Counted from the stretch's first letter, positions 45,666 to 59,290 are shown. The stretch is DNA of 64,000 bases from Pampus argenteus (GCA_036937835.1 CM072873.1:14682001-14746000), one strand, 5' to 3'. Notes: generated by a model from the sequence alone, not told the origin. Numbers and translations are program-made.

Positions 45666-48600
45666 GCATATCTTACAATGTATTTCAGTTATGATATCTA
45701 CTATGGATGGCTTTACATTGAAACAGAACAGTTTAAATAAACACAGTATGACTGACATATATTATCCAAATACTACTTCAATTGTCAGAGTGCATCTTTT
45801 GAAAGCAGCGCTCTGTTTAACCTGTATGTTTGCTTGGCAAGCCCGTACCTGTCGGTGACTTTTACTGAAGGAGTGAACGGACTGGAGCCACCTCCTCAAA
45901 ACACAGACGCTCTGACGAAGCCACAAGGTAGTTTAAGGTTTTTGTTTCTGAGGGGTTCTTCTGCTTTGTAAACTACAAGCTTTTGAGGATTTATGTGAAG
46001 CGAAATGTATGTGAAGTGAAGTTCCTGTACATATGTCTGGTGTTTACAAGCATAGAAGAGAAGTAGAAAATGATGTATGGTATGCCAAAAAAAAAACTAG
46101 TCAAGATGAAAGATCACAGGTCAAAGCTCAAAAAGAGGAATTTGTGTGTCATAATTGATTTTTCTCTTGTGGAACAAGACCAGTTTAGTGTGACCAGTAA
46201 AGACAGAGCACAGGTGAGTGATTAGGTTACAGTGCTCAAATGGAGGGAGCAGGATGGCAGGAGAGCAGCGAACAGGTTAAGGCCTGCCCTGCGTTTAGAG
46301 GACTGGATCTAAGCTGACATGCAGGAATGTGTTTCCATATAGAGTGTGAAATCTGTGCAATGCAATTAGCTCTGTGCACTCAAAAGGATGAAAAAAAAAC
46401 TCTCGATGTTGTTGTGGAGTGATGAGGTACAATTTAGAAATTTTAAGTGGTAGTATTGTAATATTGTGGTTGTTTATATTTAAGGTTTATGTTAAAAGAG
46501 AAGACTGAACTACACAGTATGTGAGTTGTGGGCAGCAGGTGTTTCTCAATGATTAAGGCTGGGAATCATTAAATTGTGATGGATGTATTCATATTATATG
46601 TTTTTTTGAGAGTTTGACTCACTCACTTTCCCCTCTTTAAGTTCCTGGTAGCAAGTTAACACAAAGAATTCAACTAATCATTAGGAACATGAGATCACAA
46701 TACAGCCAAAATCTAATTTGTTTGCACACATAAATACACGTTGAATCACAGTGATATTAAATTATGTAAAAGAAAAACTACATCTATTTACTTGTGAGAT
46801 CATTTTTGCTCTGTTATAAATATTTATCATATTTATTAATTCATTCTAGATTGTCAGTCTCAGTTAATCTGCAGCTATTTTGAAAAATGTTTATTTGTAA
46901 GATGTTTATATTTTTGGGTTATGGGGTAAAAATTTCTATTTTTTATAATATTGTATTGTATGGCATGTTTTAATGTCTTCTCTGTATCTTATATACATAC
47001 AACAAGAAATATATCATAATATAACCTAAACGAAGTCGGCACAGTTGCACTCATAGATTCTGGGTTTAAAACAATCTAACTCCACACACCCAGATAATCA
47101 TAAATGTACAGAGTCTATAAGTTGCTGTTTCCTTCAGACAGTAGGGAAATTCTTCAAGGAGACGAGCAGCAGTCATCACGGCGTGAACCCTCCCGACCCC
47201 AGCTGCCTGAGTCTTGACCTCTCACCCGCTGGCCGACCCTTGCCCACTGCTGTGGATACCGATTGTGGTATCAAAGGCTGGAGGCGAGCCCCTTTAGTCA
47301 GGGGAAATTAATCTTCCACATGCTGCAGGAGGAATGTCATGGTCCAGACTGTCCACGGTTCCCCCTCCAGGAGTCCAGAAATCCGGGCACCTGTGAAATT
47401 TCCTTTAGTCTGTTCAGGCAGCGTCAATCCTCCTTAAGTGAGTCTGCAGGCACGTCAAGTATGGAAAGATGCTTGAATAGGACATGTCAGAGTTATCTTT
47501 CATGTCAGAGACATGCCACAAGGAGTTTCATATTTGTTGAGTGTTCAAAAGCTGTAAATGTGCATGTTCACTGCACATTTGTTTCAATTTTCAACTCAAA
47601 CTGGATTTTAATTATTGTCATGTACCAAGCAGTCAGAGTATGATCAGACCTGAATGTAACCCAGTGAGTTTTCATCATCTTGCATCGGTAATAACAAACA
47701 GAAAAACTATTTTCCTCTAACATTTGCAGTGGAATATTTTCCTGTATGGTTTGACCTTTTTAAAACACCTTATAAAACTATTTTGGATTGCTAACAGCTA
47801 ATTTTTTTTTCACATAAACTGAGCACAGTTGAATCAGTCTTAACTGTGCCGGCAGCCCAGGAAAATGTGTTGGTGTCACATTTCATAATCTCTGTGTGCA
47901 AAACCTTTGAAGCAGCATGGTTTCGGTTCATGAATGACAACAGAGAAGAACACGTCTCTGCACAATATGTTGCTCGTGCTGTAGACACGAGGTGACGATC
48001 ATGAACCTTATGTTAAAGTGAAAAAGGTTTCATACTGACCTTTGAATTGAGTTCAAGGTAACATCTGCTCGCAATGTTCTGTTCATCATCTTATACAAAT
48101 CTGTGTCAACTGTGCTTTTGAGTTGCCAGTTTATTTGCACTTTGCACTAAATTTTATATTTTGTAATTTCTGTTTCCTTTTTTTCATTTCTTTCTTTTCT
48201 TACTGTTTTGTTTCTATTTTTCCAAGGGGCCACCTAGAGTTGTGATATATTTACGATAGTGAAATAATATGCTGCACATTATGTATCCTTAATTTTTTCT
48301 ATAACTTTTAATAATTAAAAGAACCTACTGTAACCTCCCTTACATGTGACTCTGCAGTTAAATACAAATGTGAATACACTTGCATAGTTTTGTGTTACTG
48401 CAAGGACACCGAAAAAAAAAATTGTCATGATTCATGTCAGAACGAATCATCTTGAAGGAGTTGATGAACACATTAACAAACAACGTGAAAACTAAACAGT
48501 CAGTCTTCGACCAGTTTCTACACCAGACACTAGAGCCAGACAGCTTTTTAGATGTTAGAAATACGACGTTTTTTTTTTGGAAAGTAATGAACATGTCAAA

Positions 48601-49524
48601 CGGTAGAATGAGTTCATTTTAATATTCATCAGCTGACCACAGGCTACTTGCTGCAGCAGGTGGAGGACGAGGCTGTGGAGTTGACATGAAACATCAGCCT
48701 CTGATAAGTTCATTACGGATATGAATTAAGGCCTGCGTTCATCCTCTGAATTCTAATGATTAGCTCATAAAATGTGTCCATGGTCGAGGACAGGATGAAG
48801 GATTTGTTGTCCTTCCCTCCTCAGTGGACTCCAGCCTCCTTGCAAAGTCAAATGCAGTCTTACTGTCAGCCAGTGGATATTTTATCATAATATTAGTGCA
48901 CTCATAATCGTATTTCATCCTGCACAGTCTTAACTACCTCGCATTGCACTGCTCAACACTCATCACGACTCCTGCAGCTGAAACATTATATATCCAGTTT
49001 CATATTATCATATTTCTGTCTCTGATATGCCGATATGTTTCTGCTGAAAAACATAATTAGGTTTAACCACATCTAATGCTCCTCATCAGTGGACGGAGTT
49101 TACTCAAGCTTTGTGAATCCTGGTAAAAGCTAGTAAGTGGGCTTAAACCAGAAGAGTTTTAAACATTGCACTTTCATTTAGTTATTTTCCACAGACAATA
49201 AAACACATAATAGATCATACTTAATTGAGGATGAAGGGGAGTTGTGGTGGAGGCACACCAATAAAAAGGAGAACAAGAAAAAAAAACAGGTCAAACAATA
49301 AAAACAAACACAACAAACAAAGGAGCATTTCAGATATTTCCCCAAAGACTCTTTTTCTTCATTCAAAAACGTTCATTATATTTTTGACTGCAAAGAGAGA
49401 TGATTAAATGTGATTTTAGTTGATTAGTTTAGTTAAAAGCAAATAATCCAAATCCATCCAAATGAAATTTATGTGATAACTCACAGGAACAGGAAGACAA
49501 TATACTGAATCCAAGCAGCCTTTC

Positions 49525-49526
<2 letters not shown>
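45666..49526. other. intergenic, no gene seen
   Basis: The GC-richer patch at 47140-47260 and the stretch at 48640-48780 are non-repetitive but have no coding signal. Confidence 0.5.

Positions 49527-49557
<31 letters not shown>
49527..49557. repeat. (CA)n microsatellite
   Basis: About 15 uninterrupted CA units. Confidence 0.95.
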
Positions 49558-49562
<5 letters not shown>

Positions 49563-49599
49563 CAACTAAGTCAGGACCAGTTAGGCGGCAATTTTTCTC

Positions 49600-49965
49600 G
49601 CTATCAAGTGACCATCATCAAGCGTCTCTGTTTCAGGCCTAAACACGCAACAAAGTACTCTCCATGCATGAGCGCCTCGACGGTTAATTGCATTATTTGA
49701 CCTTAGATTGGACAATCTGTGACTGACAGAAGAGGACACAAACACTGTTTTCTAATGCACACGGATTTAAGACATCCCATAGACTCCATGAACCCTTCTA
49801 TTATTCCTGAGCCTTCCCCTAAAAATACATGTTGACAAACACCAGAGTCCTGCAATTAAAAGGACTCTGGCTCTGAGACACAGCGACTGCTGCTGACGAG
49901 GTTCAGTAATTGTTCCCCTGTCATATAAACCTTGTAATTACCTCATGTTGATCGAGGCATCTTCT
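49600..49965. promoter_or_regulatory. non-repetitive complex island, candidate regulatory element
   Basis: Contains homeodomain-like cores (ggttaattgcatta, gtaattacctcat) and no open frame of note. The text cagagtcctgcaattaaaag then gactctg forms an imperfect inverted repeat. Inferred from composition. Confidence 0.25.
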
Positions 49966-51179
49966 CCCCGCGAGCCTGTCAGGACGGTACAGAAATAGAC
50001 CTCGTCCTCCTCCCCAGCAGATGCAGCTCTCCAGAGAATCACCGGAGTCATGATCCTGCTCCGAGGCCTGGAGCCCTTTTTCCTGACACTTTGTTTTAGA
50101 TATAAACAGGAAGTAGGAGCCGTATGGCAGAAATTGTGCCAGGAAGTGTTGAGGCCACCTTGAAGTAGTTGGGATCTGCTGTGCTTCGGAGAATCGGCTG
50201 ATCTACATGCTGGAAAAGTGGAGAATAGATATATTGTTTCACTCTTTTTAAAAAAACAAACAAACAAACAAACAAACAAAAAACACCAGTTATTTGTCTA
50301 AAGAGACAAGAATTATTCGGACAAAGCAAAGCAAACAAACTTGCCTGATTGATATTCAGGGCAGCAGCAGGTTACCGAAGACGGTTTATAACTGGAAGGT
50401 TGCCAGTTTGGACATAGTGAGCAGCTTGAAGAGGAATTCAGATTTACATTGATTAAAATACATAGTCATAGATATCTATCCTAAAACTGAGATATGGAGG
50501 ATTTATAAGTGCAAATCAGTGCATCAAACACTTCCAACATGTTATGGGACAGATCAATTTTCAGGTGGATATTTTTAATATTTAAAGCTCTTTACACACT
50601 TTATATTTGCAACAAACTTTCCTGCACCAAGTTGTGGTTTGAACAAACATCTGCCTCATTGTAATAACTAAGAGTTAGAACTAAAGGGAACTTTTATACT
50701 TACATTATTCACACATATTTTGCTGCTGGACTGTTTGGGCTGTCTGTGTTAATTTACCCTAAACAGTAAATGTACTGTCCATAAAGATGTTAGCTCTAGC
50801 TAGGTAGATTTTTGTTCAGTCTTGAGAAAATATGCATCTATTATAAATTATTCCTGTCTTCCCATTGACTTGCAATTGGGCCATGTTTAAAATCCACTTC
50901 ACATTCTGTCTTTACACTGGCACCCAACACACAAGTTCTGGAAATCAAGCTAGCACTAGCACGAGACCCAAAAGCAAACCACTTCCCTGTCTCTGTGCAC
51001 ACCTGGTGTATTGATTGGCTTTGTTTGATTGGTTTCCTTAATCCTGCACCTGCCCGCTCCCGGTGGATTTAACTATGCCACCCAGTTTGTTTAATACTGT
51101 CGTAATGGTGGTTTTATAGGAAAGAAAAATCTCATTGCCATCATATCAAACCCACCCCATATTATATAAACAGTTGTGA
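49966..51179. other. intergenic, no gene seen
   Basis: Holds the AAAC repeat at 50251-50282. No conserved coding frame is visible. Confidence 0.5.
50251..50282. repeat. (AAAC)n microsatellite
   Basis: Seven tandem AAAC-type units. Confidence 0.95.
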
Positions 51180-52200
51180 TTGACCCGGACCAGGTCAGGT
51201 GGAAATCTCTCTAAACAGGAGCGGGTCCAGGCGCATTCGTCTGGTTCCCAGGCTAATTAGATGGTATTTTCCCCTTTAATAATTGGATGTGCATTGTTGG
51301 GGAATGCTGCCGTCTATGACTGTCGACGATCTTGGCAGGTAACCAGGAGTAAATGTGAGTATTAATACAGATCTCCTCCGCCTGCACTTTTCGGCTCCAA
51401 TACTCCAACTTGTTTTCAGTGGACATGCTGTTCAGACGCAGATAAATCTAATGTTACAGGCTAAAAGCCAAAAACAGCCTGTCACTACTGGTTAGAGGAA
51501 ATGCTTTGATGCCACATCTGACTGTGCTACCATTACACCACACATGACGATTACTCAAAGCGCTGTAGGGCATCCTCACTGCCATTCCCATGGTTACGTA
51601 ACCGCAGTATAACCATTTAAAAGGTATGCTTCCCCAGCCAGTATAGTATTTGATGCTCTTACAATGCAGAGGGACTATTTTCCTCGAAGTCTCACCGGTG
51701 CTCATAAAAAAAACAAATATCCATACTCTGACATTTCGTTTTCTTCGGCAGAAGAAGTAAACAAACTTTGTTTTGATCACCATATGTTGGCTGTAGACCT
51801 GCGTTACACACACACACACTAAAGCCAGTCAACTTAAAATGAAAGGGAAAACATATTAATCATGACCTACAGCAGAGACTTAACCCTCACAGAAATATGC
51901 CAGGCTTGTTGCCCCCAGGCCCTGACCCGGCTGTTATCTGGCTGTTTGTAGTGTGCTGCTGTTCTTCAAGAGCCCTAGATATGGGCTTTTATGGGCCAGA
52001 CATGCGGCGTTTGTGTAAAAATACTCAACTTCAAGCTGACATGGTGTCAGCCTCTAAATCAGCTCTTGAGACACTCAGAGACCTGGGAGGACCTCACATG
52101 GTAGCAGACAAACTGCATCAACTCAGAGAGGATGTGCACAAACTTTTTTTTTTTTGCAGTCGAACGGTCGTCTATAAATCGGAATGATGCTTTAAGTAAG
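51180..52200. other. intergenic; complex stretch and a tRNA-like box
   Basis: Non-repetitive sequence at 51200-51360 (ggctaattagatggtatttt) may be regulatory. On the minus strand 51524-51543 reads tgtggtgtaatggtagcac, like a tRNA A box, but no fold or B box follows. A 96-codon plus-strand frame (51897-52187) is not recognised. Confidence 0.4.
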
Positions 52201-53619
52201 AAGACTAGAAAAGCGCTATATAAGTGCAGTCCGTTTTTATCATTTCGTTTGGCTGTTTTTGCTCCACTATGTTCACCAGCTAGTTGCTAACTGTGTCTGT
52301 TTGCTATTTGATGCCGAGTAGGTGTAGTGTACAGTTGGATTTTTCTTTTTGTCGAGCTCAAGGAAAGAGATTAAAGAGGTACAAAAGGGTTTTATTTTTT
52401 TCCTTCCACATGTATGTCTGAGAAAGGAATTTAGATAAACACACACCCATTCCCAACCTCACAGCCAAATGTTGTTCATTCTGCCGACCTACAATCGATG
52501 TTTGAACTGAGGGTGTGTTTAATGTGTTGGTTTAGGGACTTTTGGATGAAGCAAGAGGACCAGATGTGTGTTTTTGCATCAGGTGTCGCACTCCGCAACA
52601 AATCCTCAGATTCATAGAAACCGCTGCGCCGCTCTTTGAGTTTTGGTTTAAAAGTTTTGTTTCAACGTAAACCATAAGATGCATATATGAGAGCATCAAC
52701 ACCTCCACACTTAGATAAACATTTACATTTAGTGTTGAGCAGACACAGATGTGAAAGTCTTTTTCTTTTTTAGGTTTGATTCTTTGTTAATATGTTCTAT
52801 TCCCTACTTTATAAAACTACTTGTTTAAACTGCTTTATATCATTTATTCATTTTTCTTTCAAAGTTGGCTATAACATGATTCATCAGAAGGTTTTATAAA
52901 AGCTAGAGGAAAACCCTTTTAGGAGCTATAATTTAGTGGAGTTTCCTACTTACGTGAGTCAAAAAGCTGTGAGTCAATTACATTTATTATTTTTTAAGGG
53001 AATTCAGTGTGTTCTTTTTCTGGTATTTTGCTCTGCTTCGGTCCTGGTTCTGCACTGGCTCATTGCATGCCCAGCCCTGTATATTTTCCTGTGTTTATAC
53101 TACAGGGAGCATGTGCTGCTATTTCAGTGTCTTGCATACAGTGAAAAAAAAAACCCCCTCTGCATCCAGACGATGGAGGGCAGGGTTTTTCTCTCAGCCG
53201 TAAACCACAGCGGTTTTCTGAAAATATACCTGCTGTACACTGAACGGGAGACACAACAACAAACCTTTGTGTAGCTTTTTTTTTTCATTTTGGTTTGAGT
53301 CACCATGTAATTATCTTGCCCGAAAGGAAGTGACACACTCAGAGACGTAAATATGGGTGGGCAGAAAGCAGTGTTTGTGGAAGAAAAAAATCATTTTGGT
53401 GGACTGTAATCATAGAGGTGAAACAATTAGTCACTAAACAGTCAAACTTTGTGCCTTTGTGCCTTGCAATGTATGATGGCAGTCTAGGAATTTAGTCACG
53501 AATGTAAAAAGGTGAAAAAGTACACATACACTGGAATATCTTTGCATGATTTACGGTTTAAAAAAAACTCCTAATTTATCTTATCAGCATCTGACTGAAA
53601 CATGCTGTTTTAGCTCCTG
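52201..53619. other. intergenic, LINE tail-like fragment and nothing else
   Basis: At 52207-52240 the text agaaaagcgctatataagtg resembles a fish LINE/SINE 3' tail. The remainder has no recognised feature. Confidence 0.45.
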
Positions 53620-53760
53620 TCTCTTTAAGGTCCCCATAACATAGATCATTAAATTTTATGGTGAAGAAGAAAGGTAAGGTTAATGTTATGTTAAGGTTAT
53701 GTGTTAGTGGTTATGGTAAGTCTCCAGGAAATGAATACAATATAATGTCCTGTGAAGTGT
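53620..53760. repeat. GTCC...aggttaagg-type teleost repeat
   Basis: The phrases aggtccccataac, aaggttaatgttatgttaag, aagtctccaggaaatgaata and aatgtcctgtgaagtg follow the order seen in a repeat common in fish introns. No coding potential. Confidence 0.5.
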
Positions 53761-55915
53761 GTAACTTTCTCAACTTTTGATAAATTTGCAAAGAAGTACT
53801 TGAACAGGTGGAACAATGATGTGATTTTAAAGAAATAAACTATGTATAAAAACTAAAGGAGCTTTAAATAGATAATAATTAGTTAAAAATCAGATTTCAT
53901 AATTTAGTTGCAGTGTACGAAATATTCTGGAAATATTGATTTTGGGGAAACTTTCAAAGCTGCTTTCTGTGATTTCTATGATGATGATCAGGAGAATCGT
54001 CTCTATATTTAAGGATGTTTTTGCCTTCTTTCTTTTTAAAAAGAAAGGAAGACAAAGCAAAAACAATCCTTTGTTCTTGTCTCCTGCTTATCTTTCACTG
54101 CATTTTAGATTGATGAAAAAATCATCGTTACAAGCCCAAACAGAGGACTCACAATCTCTTCATCTTCTCATATTTTAATGGGCTAACCACACAGAGGACA
54201 CTGACGGGACACAGCAGCTCAGAGAACAAGTGCTGCCTTGTTGAATGCTCACACTCACACCTCGCTGGCGTCCAGTAGCTCAGCGAGTGAGGCGGGATCA
54301 TATAACACAGCCTTGTTTTTCTCATGGATTTTTGTGGTTTGAACAAAAAAAAAAAAAAAACCTCCTCCTGGACACTGGCCCGGGGACTTCAACAAAAAAG
54401 GACTTTAATCCAAAAATGCAGTTCATACCAAAGAGACGCTCATCTCATATTAAAAAAAAATAAAAAAATTTCAGGAGGTTGAGCAGGAAAGGCACTTTGC
54501 CAATAAAGCTGATATGATTAATCATTTGTTGGATCACTTTTCCATCATAATTAACAACAACCACCGAAACGCAGTCGCCAAAATGGAAAGTAAATTGATT
54601 TATAGTGAGAATTAGATGAATTTTGAGCAGAGAGCAGTGTGGGGGAAATCAGACCCTGAAAGTCTGTGTTTGTGGTCGGCTGCTCACCACTGAAGTGGAA
54701 AAAGTGACTCAGGTTGGAGCTGTGGACTTCCTCTTACCATGACGGCAGATGAAGAGACACATTCGTGATAGACGAAGTCTCGGACCACCTCAGAACTTAC
54801 ACCTGATATTCTCACAGAGACCCTCTGTAGACGCCACTGTAGTGAGATTGTCTTTCATATTGGTGTGAAATATCTCCATCTCATGAGCCTTAAAATAAAT
54901 CTGACAAACAGACTGACATTTGCACACACACACGCACACACATGCTCTCACTGTCTCCGTCTCTCTTGGGCATCTTTATCTACACCTTTTTTTAACCTCC
55001 TCAGAGATTCAAAAAGAGACCCTCAGAAACATAAAACTGTACCAGCTCAGCTTTGACGCCCACCACCTTTTCATTGCTGTAGATTTAACTCCTTAACAGA
55101 CAGTTTCCTCCTTTTGTTTGTTGTTGTCCACATTCTTTCTTCTAATCTTCACTGTACAGGATGATGTATGTACAGTTTGACACTAGAAGCTGTTTCCTTA
55201 AATCTGAGTTTACGACATCTACCTACAAGCATGATTTGTGACATCCAAGACAAGAAAAGTCTGGAGGCCAGTCGTGGTCCAGTGTTCAATTTACACAAGC
55301 GTGATCAGGAAACTTGAATCCCCCAGTACACTTGGACTAGGAGACATCTATTTTCTATTTTTTTTATATGTTTTTAAACATGCCTGGAGCAGATCTTGCT
55401 CTGCAGAATCAGCTGCATCAATCACACTTCCTCTGATCATAACCAACAAGCTGATTGTAAACTGTCACAGTGAGTTGCCAGTGTGCAGCCACATTTTCCA
55501 TATTTGTAAATCAGAACAACAGCGCATGATTGATGTGGACACAGACGGGGAGGTGAGTGCATAATGAAATCCAGGACTCGTGCCAGATGGCTTGAGATGG
55601 ATCTGCACCATTGTGAAAATGTATATAAACAGCTCAGTTTATGGGGCAGGGCGAACAAGAAGAATAAAATAGTTATTATTATTATGAAAAATATTCTCTA
55701 CAAATGAGGTGACACAGCTTGATAAGGAGAACTTTTTGCTGGTAAAGTTAAAACAAGGAAAGCATATGGACCAGAGTGGCCTAAATGAACAAGAACAGAA
55801 ACCACTAAAGCAGCAGCAGTGCCATCTGTGTTCATTTTACAAAGCAGAGCAGTGAAACAAAAGCCTGCCCATCCAGTGCAGAGGAATCTATGCATGTCCC
55901 GATAAATCAAAGCTA
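53761..55915. other. intergenic, no gene seen
   Basis: Holds A runs at 54345-54360 and 54452-54467. The text agtagctcagcgagtgaggc at 54272-54291 is slightly tRNA-like, but nothing supports a gene or SINE. Confidence 0.5.
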
Positions 55916-56350
55916 GTGCAGGCAGCTTTTATCAAGCATCTACTGAGTGTTTTTGCATGTGCACACTCCACGACCTCACTGCACCAAAACATCCCCGCTT
56001 CAGGCCAGTACAGCAGAGGAATCCCTCCGAACGCCTTTCAACCCCCGGAGAGATTAACCTCGGCTAAACAGAGCGTGTGCAGAAAGCTACTCAAGCTGCA
56101 ATGGCAGTACTGATTAGAGATCTGCTCTGCGTCCCCGGGGGAAAGTAGCACCACTCAAGAGGGTGGATGTGACTGAAATGAGAAGCCCCAGGAGAACAAA
56201 TGGAAGGAAATGTGAGCTGTAGCTTTACATTTGCTGGAGATGCCTTTAAGTGCCGCTGCGTATTTCCTGTCTCCTCATTCCCCAAAGTGTGGCGTAAATG
56301 TTGCATAACACCAGTAGACCCCGAGGTGGATGTCATGTCAGAGGTGAGCT
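55916..56350. promoter_or_regulatory. GC-balanced complex island, candidate regulatory element
   Basis: Non-repetitive sequence with CpGs (ccccggagagattaacctcg, gcgtccccgggggaaag) between AT-rich flanks, about 1.2 kb beyond the tmx1 3' end. No convincing frame. Inferred from composition. Confidence 0.22.
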
Positions 56351-56825
56351 GAACAGCAACATGTGATCCATCATATCCATCGCTACTGTCTGCTGTTTGT
56401 CACTATGAACTAAACAGCAAAGCAAGTGCAAGAGTGACATCTACTGGAAAGAGCTGTTGTCTTTTTTTCCATAATTTATTTATTTACTCTCTCTTAAAAA
56501 CAATTGATAATTGTTAATTATCTTGTTTGAATGATGATGAGACATGCTGGATAACTGTATCCTATACTCAACCAGCCATATGACCTGTGACATTTACTGG
56601 TCTAAACTAACTACTGGTGTTTAGGTGTGGGTGAATGTGTTTGTAATATGAAAATAAAAAAAAAATCTAAATAATTAAAGACATTTTGATGTTTTTCTTT
56701 TGGTAATTTCATGGGTTTATAATTTCTTGACTTTCTAAAAATCCAGAAAATGTCTATGTAGTTTGATATCAATTATAGACAACACAGAGATACCAAGACA
56801 AAATTATTTTTTTAAAGAAAATGTC

Positions 56826-57020
56826 AAAATGTTAATCAAGCAATTATTTTGATAATTTAAATTTTTGCTTTAGTCAATTTTATTTAGCAAAAATGCCCAG
56901 AAAATAATCAGATTTTAGCTTCTCATATTTGAAGATTTAATGCTTTTGTTTGTCATATATGACAGTAAATTGAATACTTTGGGTATTGGACTTTTGCATG
57001 GATGAAATAAGACATTTTAT
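56826..57020. repeat. GCAAC-type teleost interspersed repeat, internal part
   Basis: Shares atatgacagtaaattgaata and the gattttagcttctcatattt block with the copy at 6672-6963. Both termini are worn. Confidence 0.6.
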
Positions 57021-57149
57021 GATGATCATCTTGGGCTTTTATTTATCATTGATCTCTGTGGGGAGGTTTTTTCTTGTCTCTGCTTACAGCCCAGGACGAG
57101 GATAGAGCCTTAAGCTATTAACACACAATGTAGTACTGAACATGCAAAT

Positions 57150-57375
57150 ACTATTAAGTAAATAAGTTCACATTCACTCGAGTACGCTACACAATTTTGA
57201 CATACTTGTACTCTGTTTTGAGTATTTTCATTTAATATTCCTTTATACTTCACTACATTTATTTATTAGTATTCAGATGAATATTTTACATAAAAAAACA
57301 CAAGTTTATTAGTAAAAAAATACATTGTTAAAAATTGAACTTTAACTTTAGTAAAGGATCCGAGTACATCATCAC
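57150..57375. repeat. ACTTAAGTAC-type teleost repeat
   Basis: Contains cttgtactctgttttgagta, cctttatacttcactacatt and ccgagtacatcatcactgct, in the motif order also seen at 63390-63540. Confidence 0.65.
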
Positions 57376-57559
57376 TGCTGTGTACTTACCTTTTTACTAT
57401 TTTCGCTGGTGGCAGTACTTCAGACTTGTTTTTCAAGATGTTCCTGTCCAGCAGCAGCTAGCCATTCCTCCGTCCATCACTCATGAGATATAAATAGTGC
57501 AGATACATTTTTGTTTCACTGAAAGGAAGACACATAATAGAATAATAAGAAAAGGTTTG

Positions 57560-59060
57560 TCAAAGTCAAGAGTTTATTGAACGAGAAGTTCAAACAATAA
57601 GGAAATAAGTATGAATGCTACAAGCCATAAATAGTGGTCGGGTAAAAAAATTACAACCTGTTCCAACCATCATCAAAATGAGTAATTACGCTTTTTTTTT
57701 TGTTTTGGAATAAAAACTGGCATAAAATACAAAATCTATGCAAGTTATCAAACCAATAGAGTGAAATGTGTATTAAAAAATACTGGATGTACACACAAAC
57801 ACACAGAGCTCCTTTTTGTTCTTAAAAGACTGAAATGGAAAACGGATGCATAAAAGTGCATTTTGTTCAAATTATTTCAATGAGAAATCAATGTACACAA
57901 AACAACACTTGTTTAGATGAAGCGACCTCATAAGTTTGTTTAAAATTTGACAGTTTCACACTACAAAAAGTTGAATTAAAAGTGGTTAGAAAAAGATTCC
58001 AGTTGGCTGATTCCTGCCTCCGTTTGTTGAGCCGTCTGCTTTATTCAGGTTCTGCTCCACAAAGCAGAGCAGCATTCGGACGGATCTGCCACACTTGTTC
58101 CTCCTTTTAATTATATCACAGCATGCAAATACTGTAGACATACTGACAGGTCGACAAAACATTTGGGTTCTTTAAGGAAACATCCTTTAATAATTAGATA
58201 ATCACAAGTAAAAGGAGACCAAAGCATCTCCCTGTTTGATTGCAGGATACATTACGGGGACGTTTACACTGTGGTCTAGTTTTCTGCAGCTCAAAGTTTT
58301 GGTGTAACGGCTGAGCGAAGCACAACAGAACAGAATAATCATACGTACCTGTGCCAGGAGAATGCACACTTCACACAGACTAGGCTGAGATTTAAACCTC
58401 TGTGTCCCATGTTAATATTTTGGGTCCATTTATTTGCACATTTATCTTCATTAAAAATGTGGAATGGTGTGTCATTATTTTAGGTTGAACTGTCAGGATT
58501 TGTAAAACATATGAAACATAAAAAAAAAAAAACTTATATAAGTATACATTTGCTGAATAGTAACATTTAACATAAATCTCAAAATGGAAGCCTGGTATAA
58601 TTATTCAGATGAACATAAAATAACACATTAAAAAACACACGCACAAAAAAAAACCCCCTCACAATGCATAGCATAAACAACATTGCAAAAAATCCAGCTC
58701 TACTTCACTTCACAGCCAAACCTCAGCCAAATTTGTTTTCCAGAAGTGAAAACAGGTGTCAGGAGTGTTCTGCTTTTCCAGGTGGAGCCTGTTGCTCAGG
58801 CAGAGAGAGCGAGGCGAGAGTCTAAAGCGCTCCCGATGAAAATGAGGGAAGGGAGAGGAAGGAGAAGAAAAGAAGTGAGGTGTTTTTTGGAGACCTGCAG
58901 GAGCAAGGAGGATGAGGAGGAGGAAAGGAGGGTTTGGGGCATTTGGGGCTCCCTGCTGTAAACACTGCTGCTGCTTGAAACCAAAGCTCCTCCGACTCCA
59001 CTGATTCCACAGCGCTCTTCTCAGAGGAGTAGGGGACATGTGACGCTCCACACCAACGCT
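57560..59060 (-). other. tmx1: tmx1 3' untranslated region
   Basis: AT-rich sequence from the tmx1 stop to a minus-strand AATAAA at 57578-57573, in context TCAATAAACTCTTGACTTTG, a typical 3' end. Earlier AATAAA hexamers lie near 58430 and 58040 and could give shorter forms. The plus-strand frame at 58683-58961 is a purine-rich artefact. Confidence 0.6.
57573..57578 (-). terminator. tmx1: candidate tmx1 polyadenylation signal
   Basis: AATAAA followed on the minus strand by ctcttgactttgacaaacc and a TTCTT-rich stretch. Gives a 3' UTR of about 1.5 kb. Confidence 0.55.
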
Positions 59061-59290
59061 CTAGGTGTCCTCCTCCTGCTCCTCACGGTTGGCCACTACC
59101 CTCTTCCTCAAAGCTTCATCTGGGAAACCCTGTCCTTTTGGTTCTGGACGCCCCTCGGGGGACCCTCTCCTCCTCCAGACATCATCCTGGTCCTCGTCTT
59201 CCTCTTCTTCGTCGTCGTCTTCCTCGCCGTCAGCCTCATGCTCATCCTCCTGTCTCTGGATTAACCTCGCTTGTTCCATTGTTTGTTTCT
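59061..59290 (-). CDS. tmx1: tmx1 exon 8 (residues 237-312 and stop), acidic cytosolic tail
   Basis: Encodes the cytosolic tail with an acidic run (GEEDDDEEEEDEDQDD) and a basic cluster LRKRVVANRE before the end EQEEDT. The acidic run corresponds to an imperfect trinucleotide tract at 59194-59236. The RKR may serve as an ER-retrieval signal. Confidence 0.92.

Noticed and set aside
51897..52187. 96-codon plus-strand frame with LQADMVSASKSALETLRDLG
   Set aside because: Looks somewhat protein-like but ends in a T-run-derived poly-Phe and meets a LINE tail-like segment; no family recognised.
54272..54300. tRNA-like text agtagctcagcgagtgaggc
   Set aside because: No cloverleaf partner strands or B box nearby.
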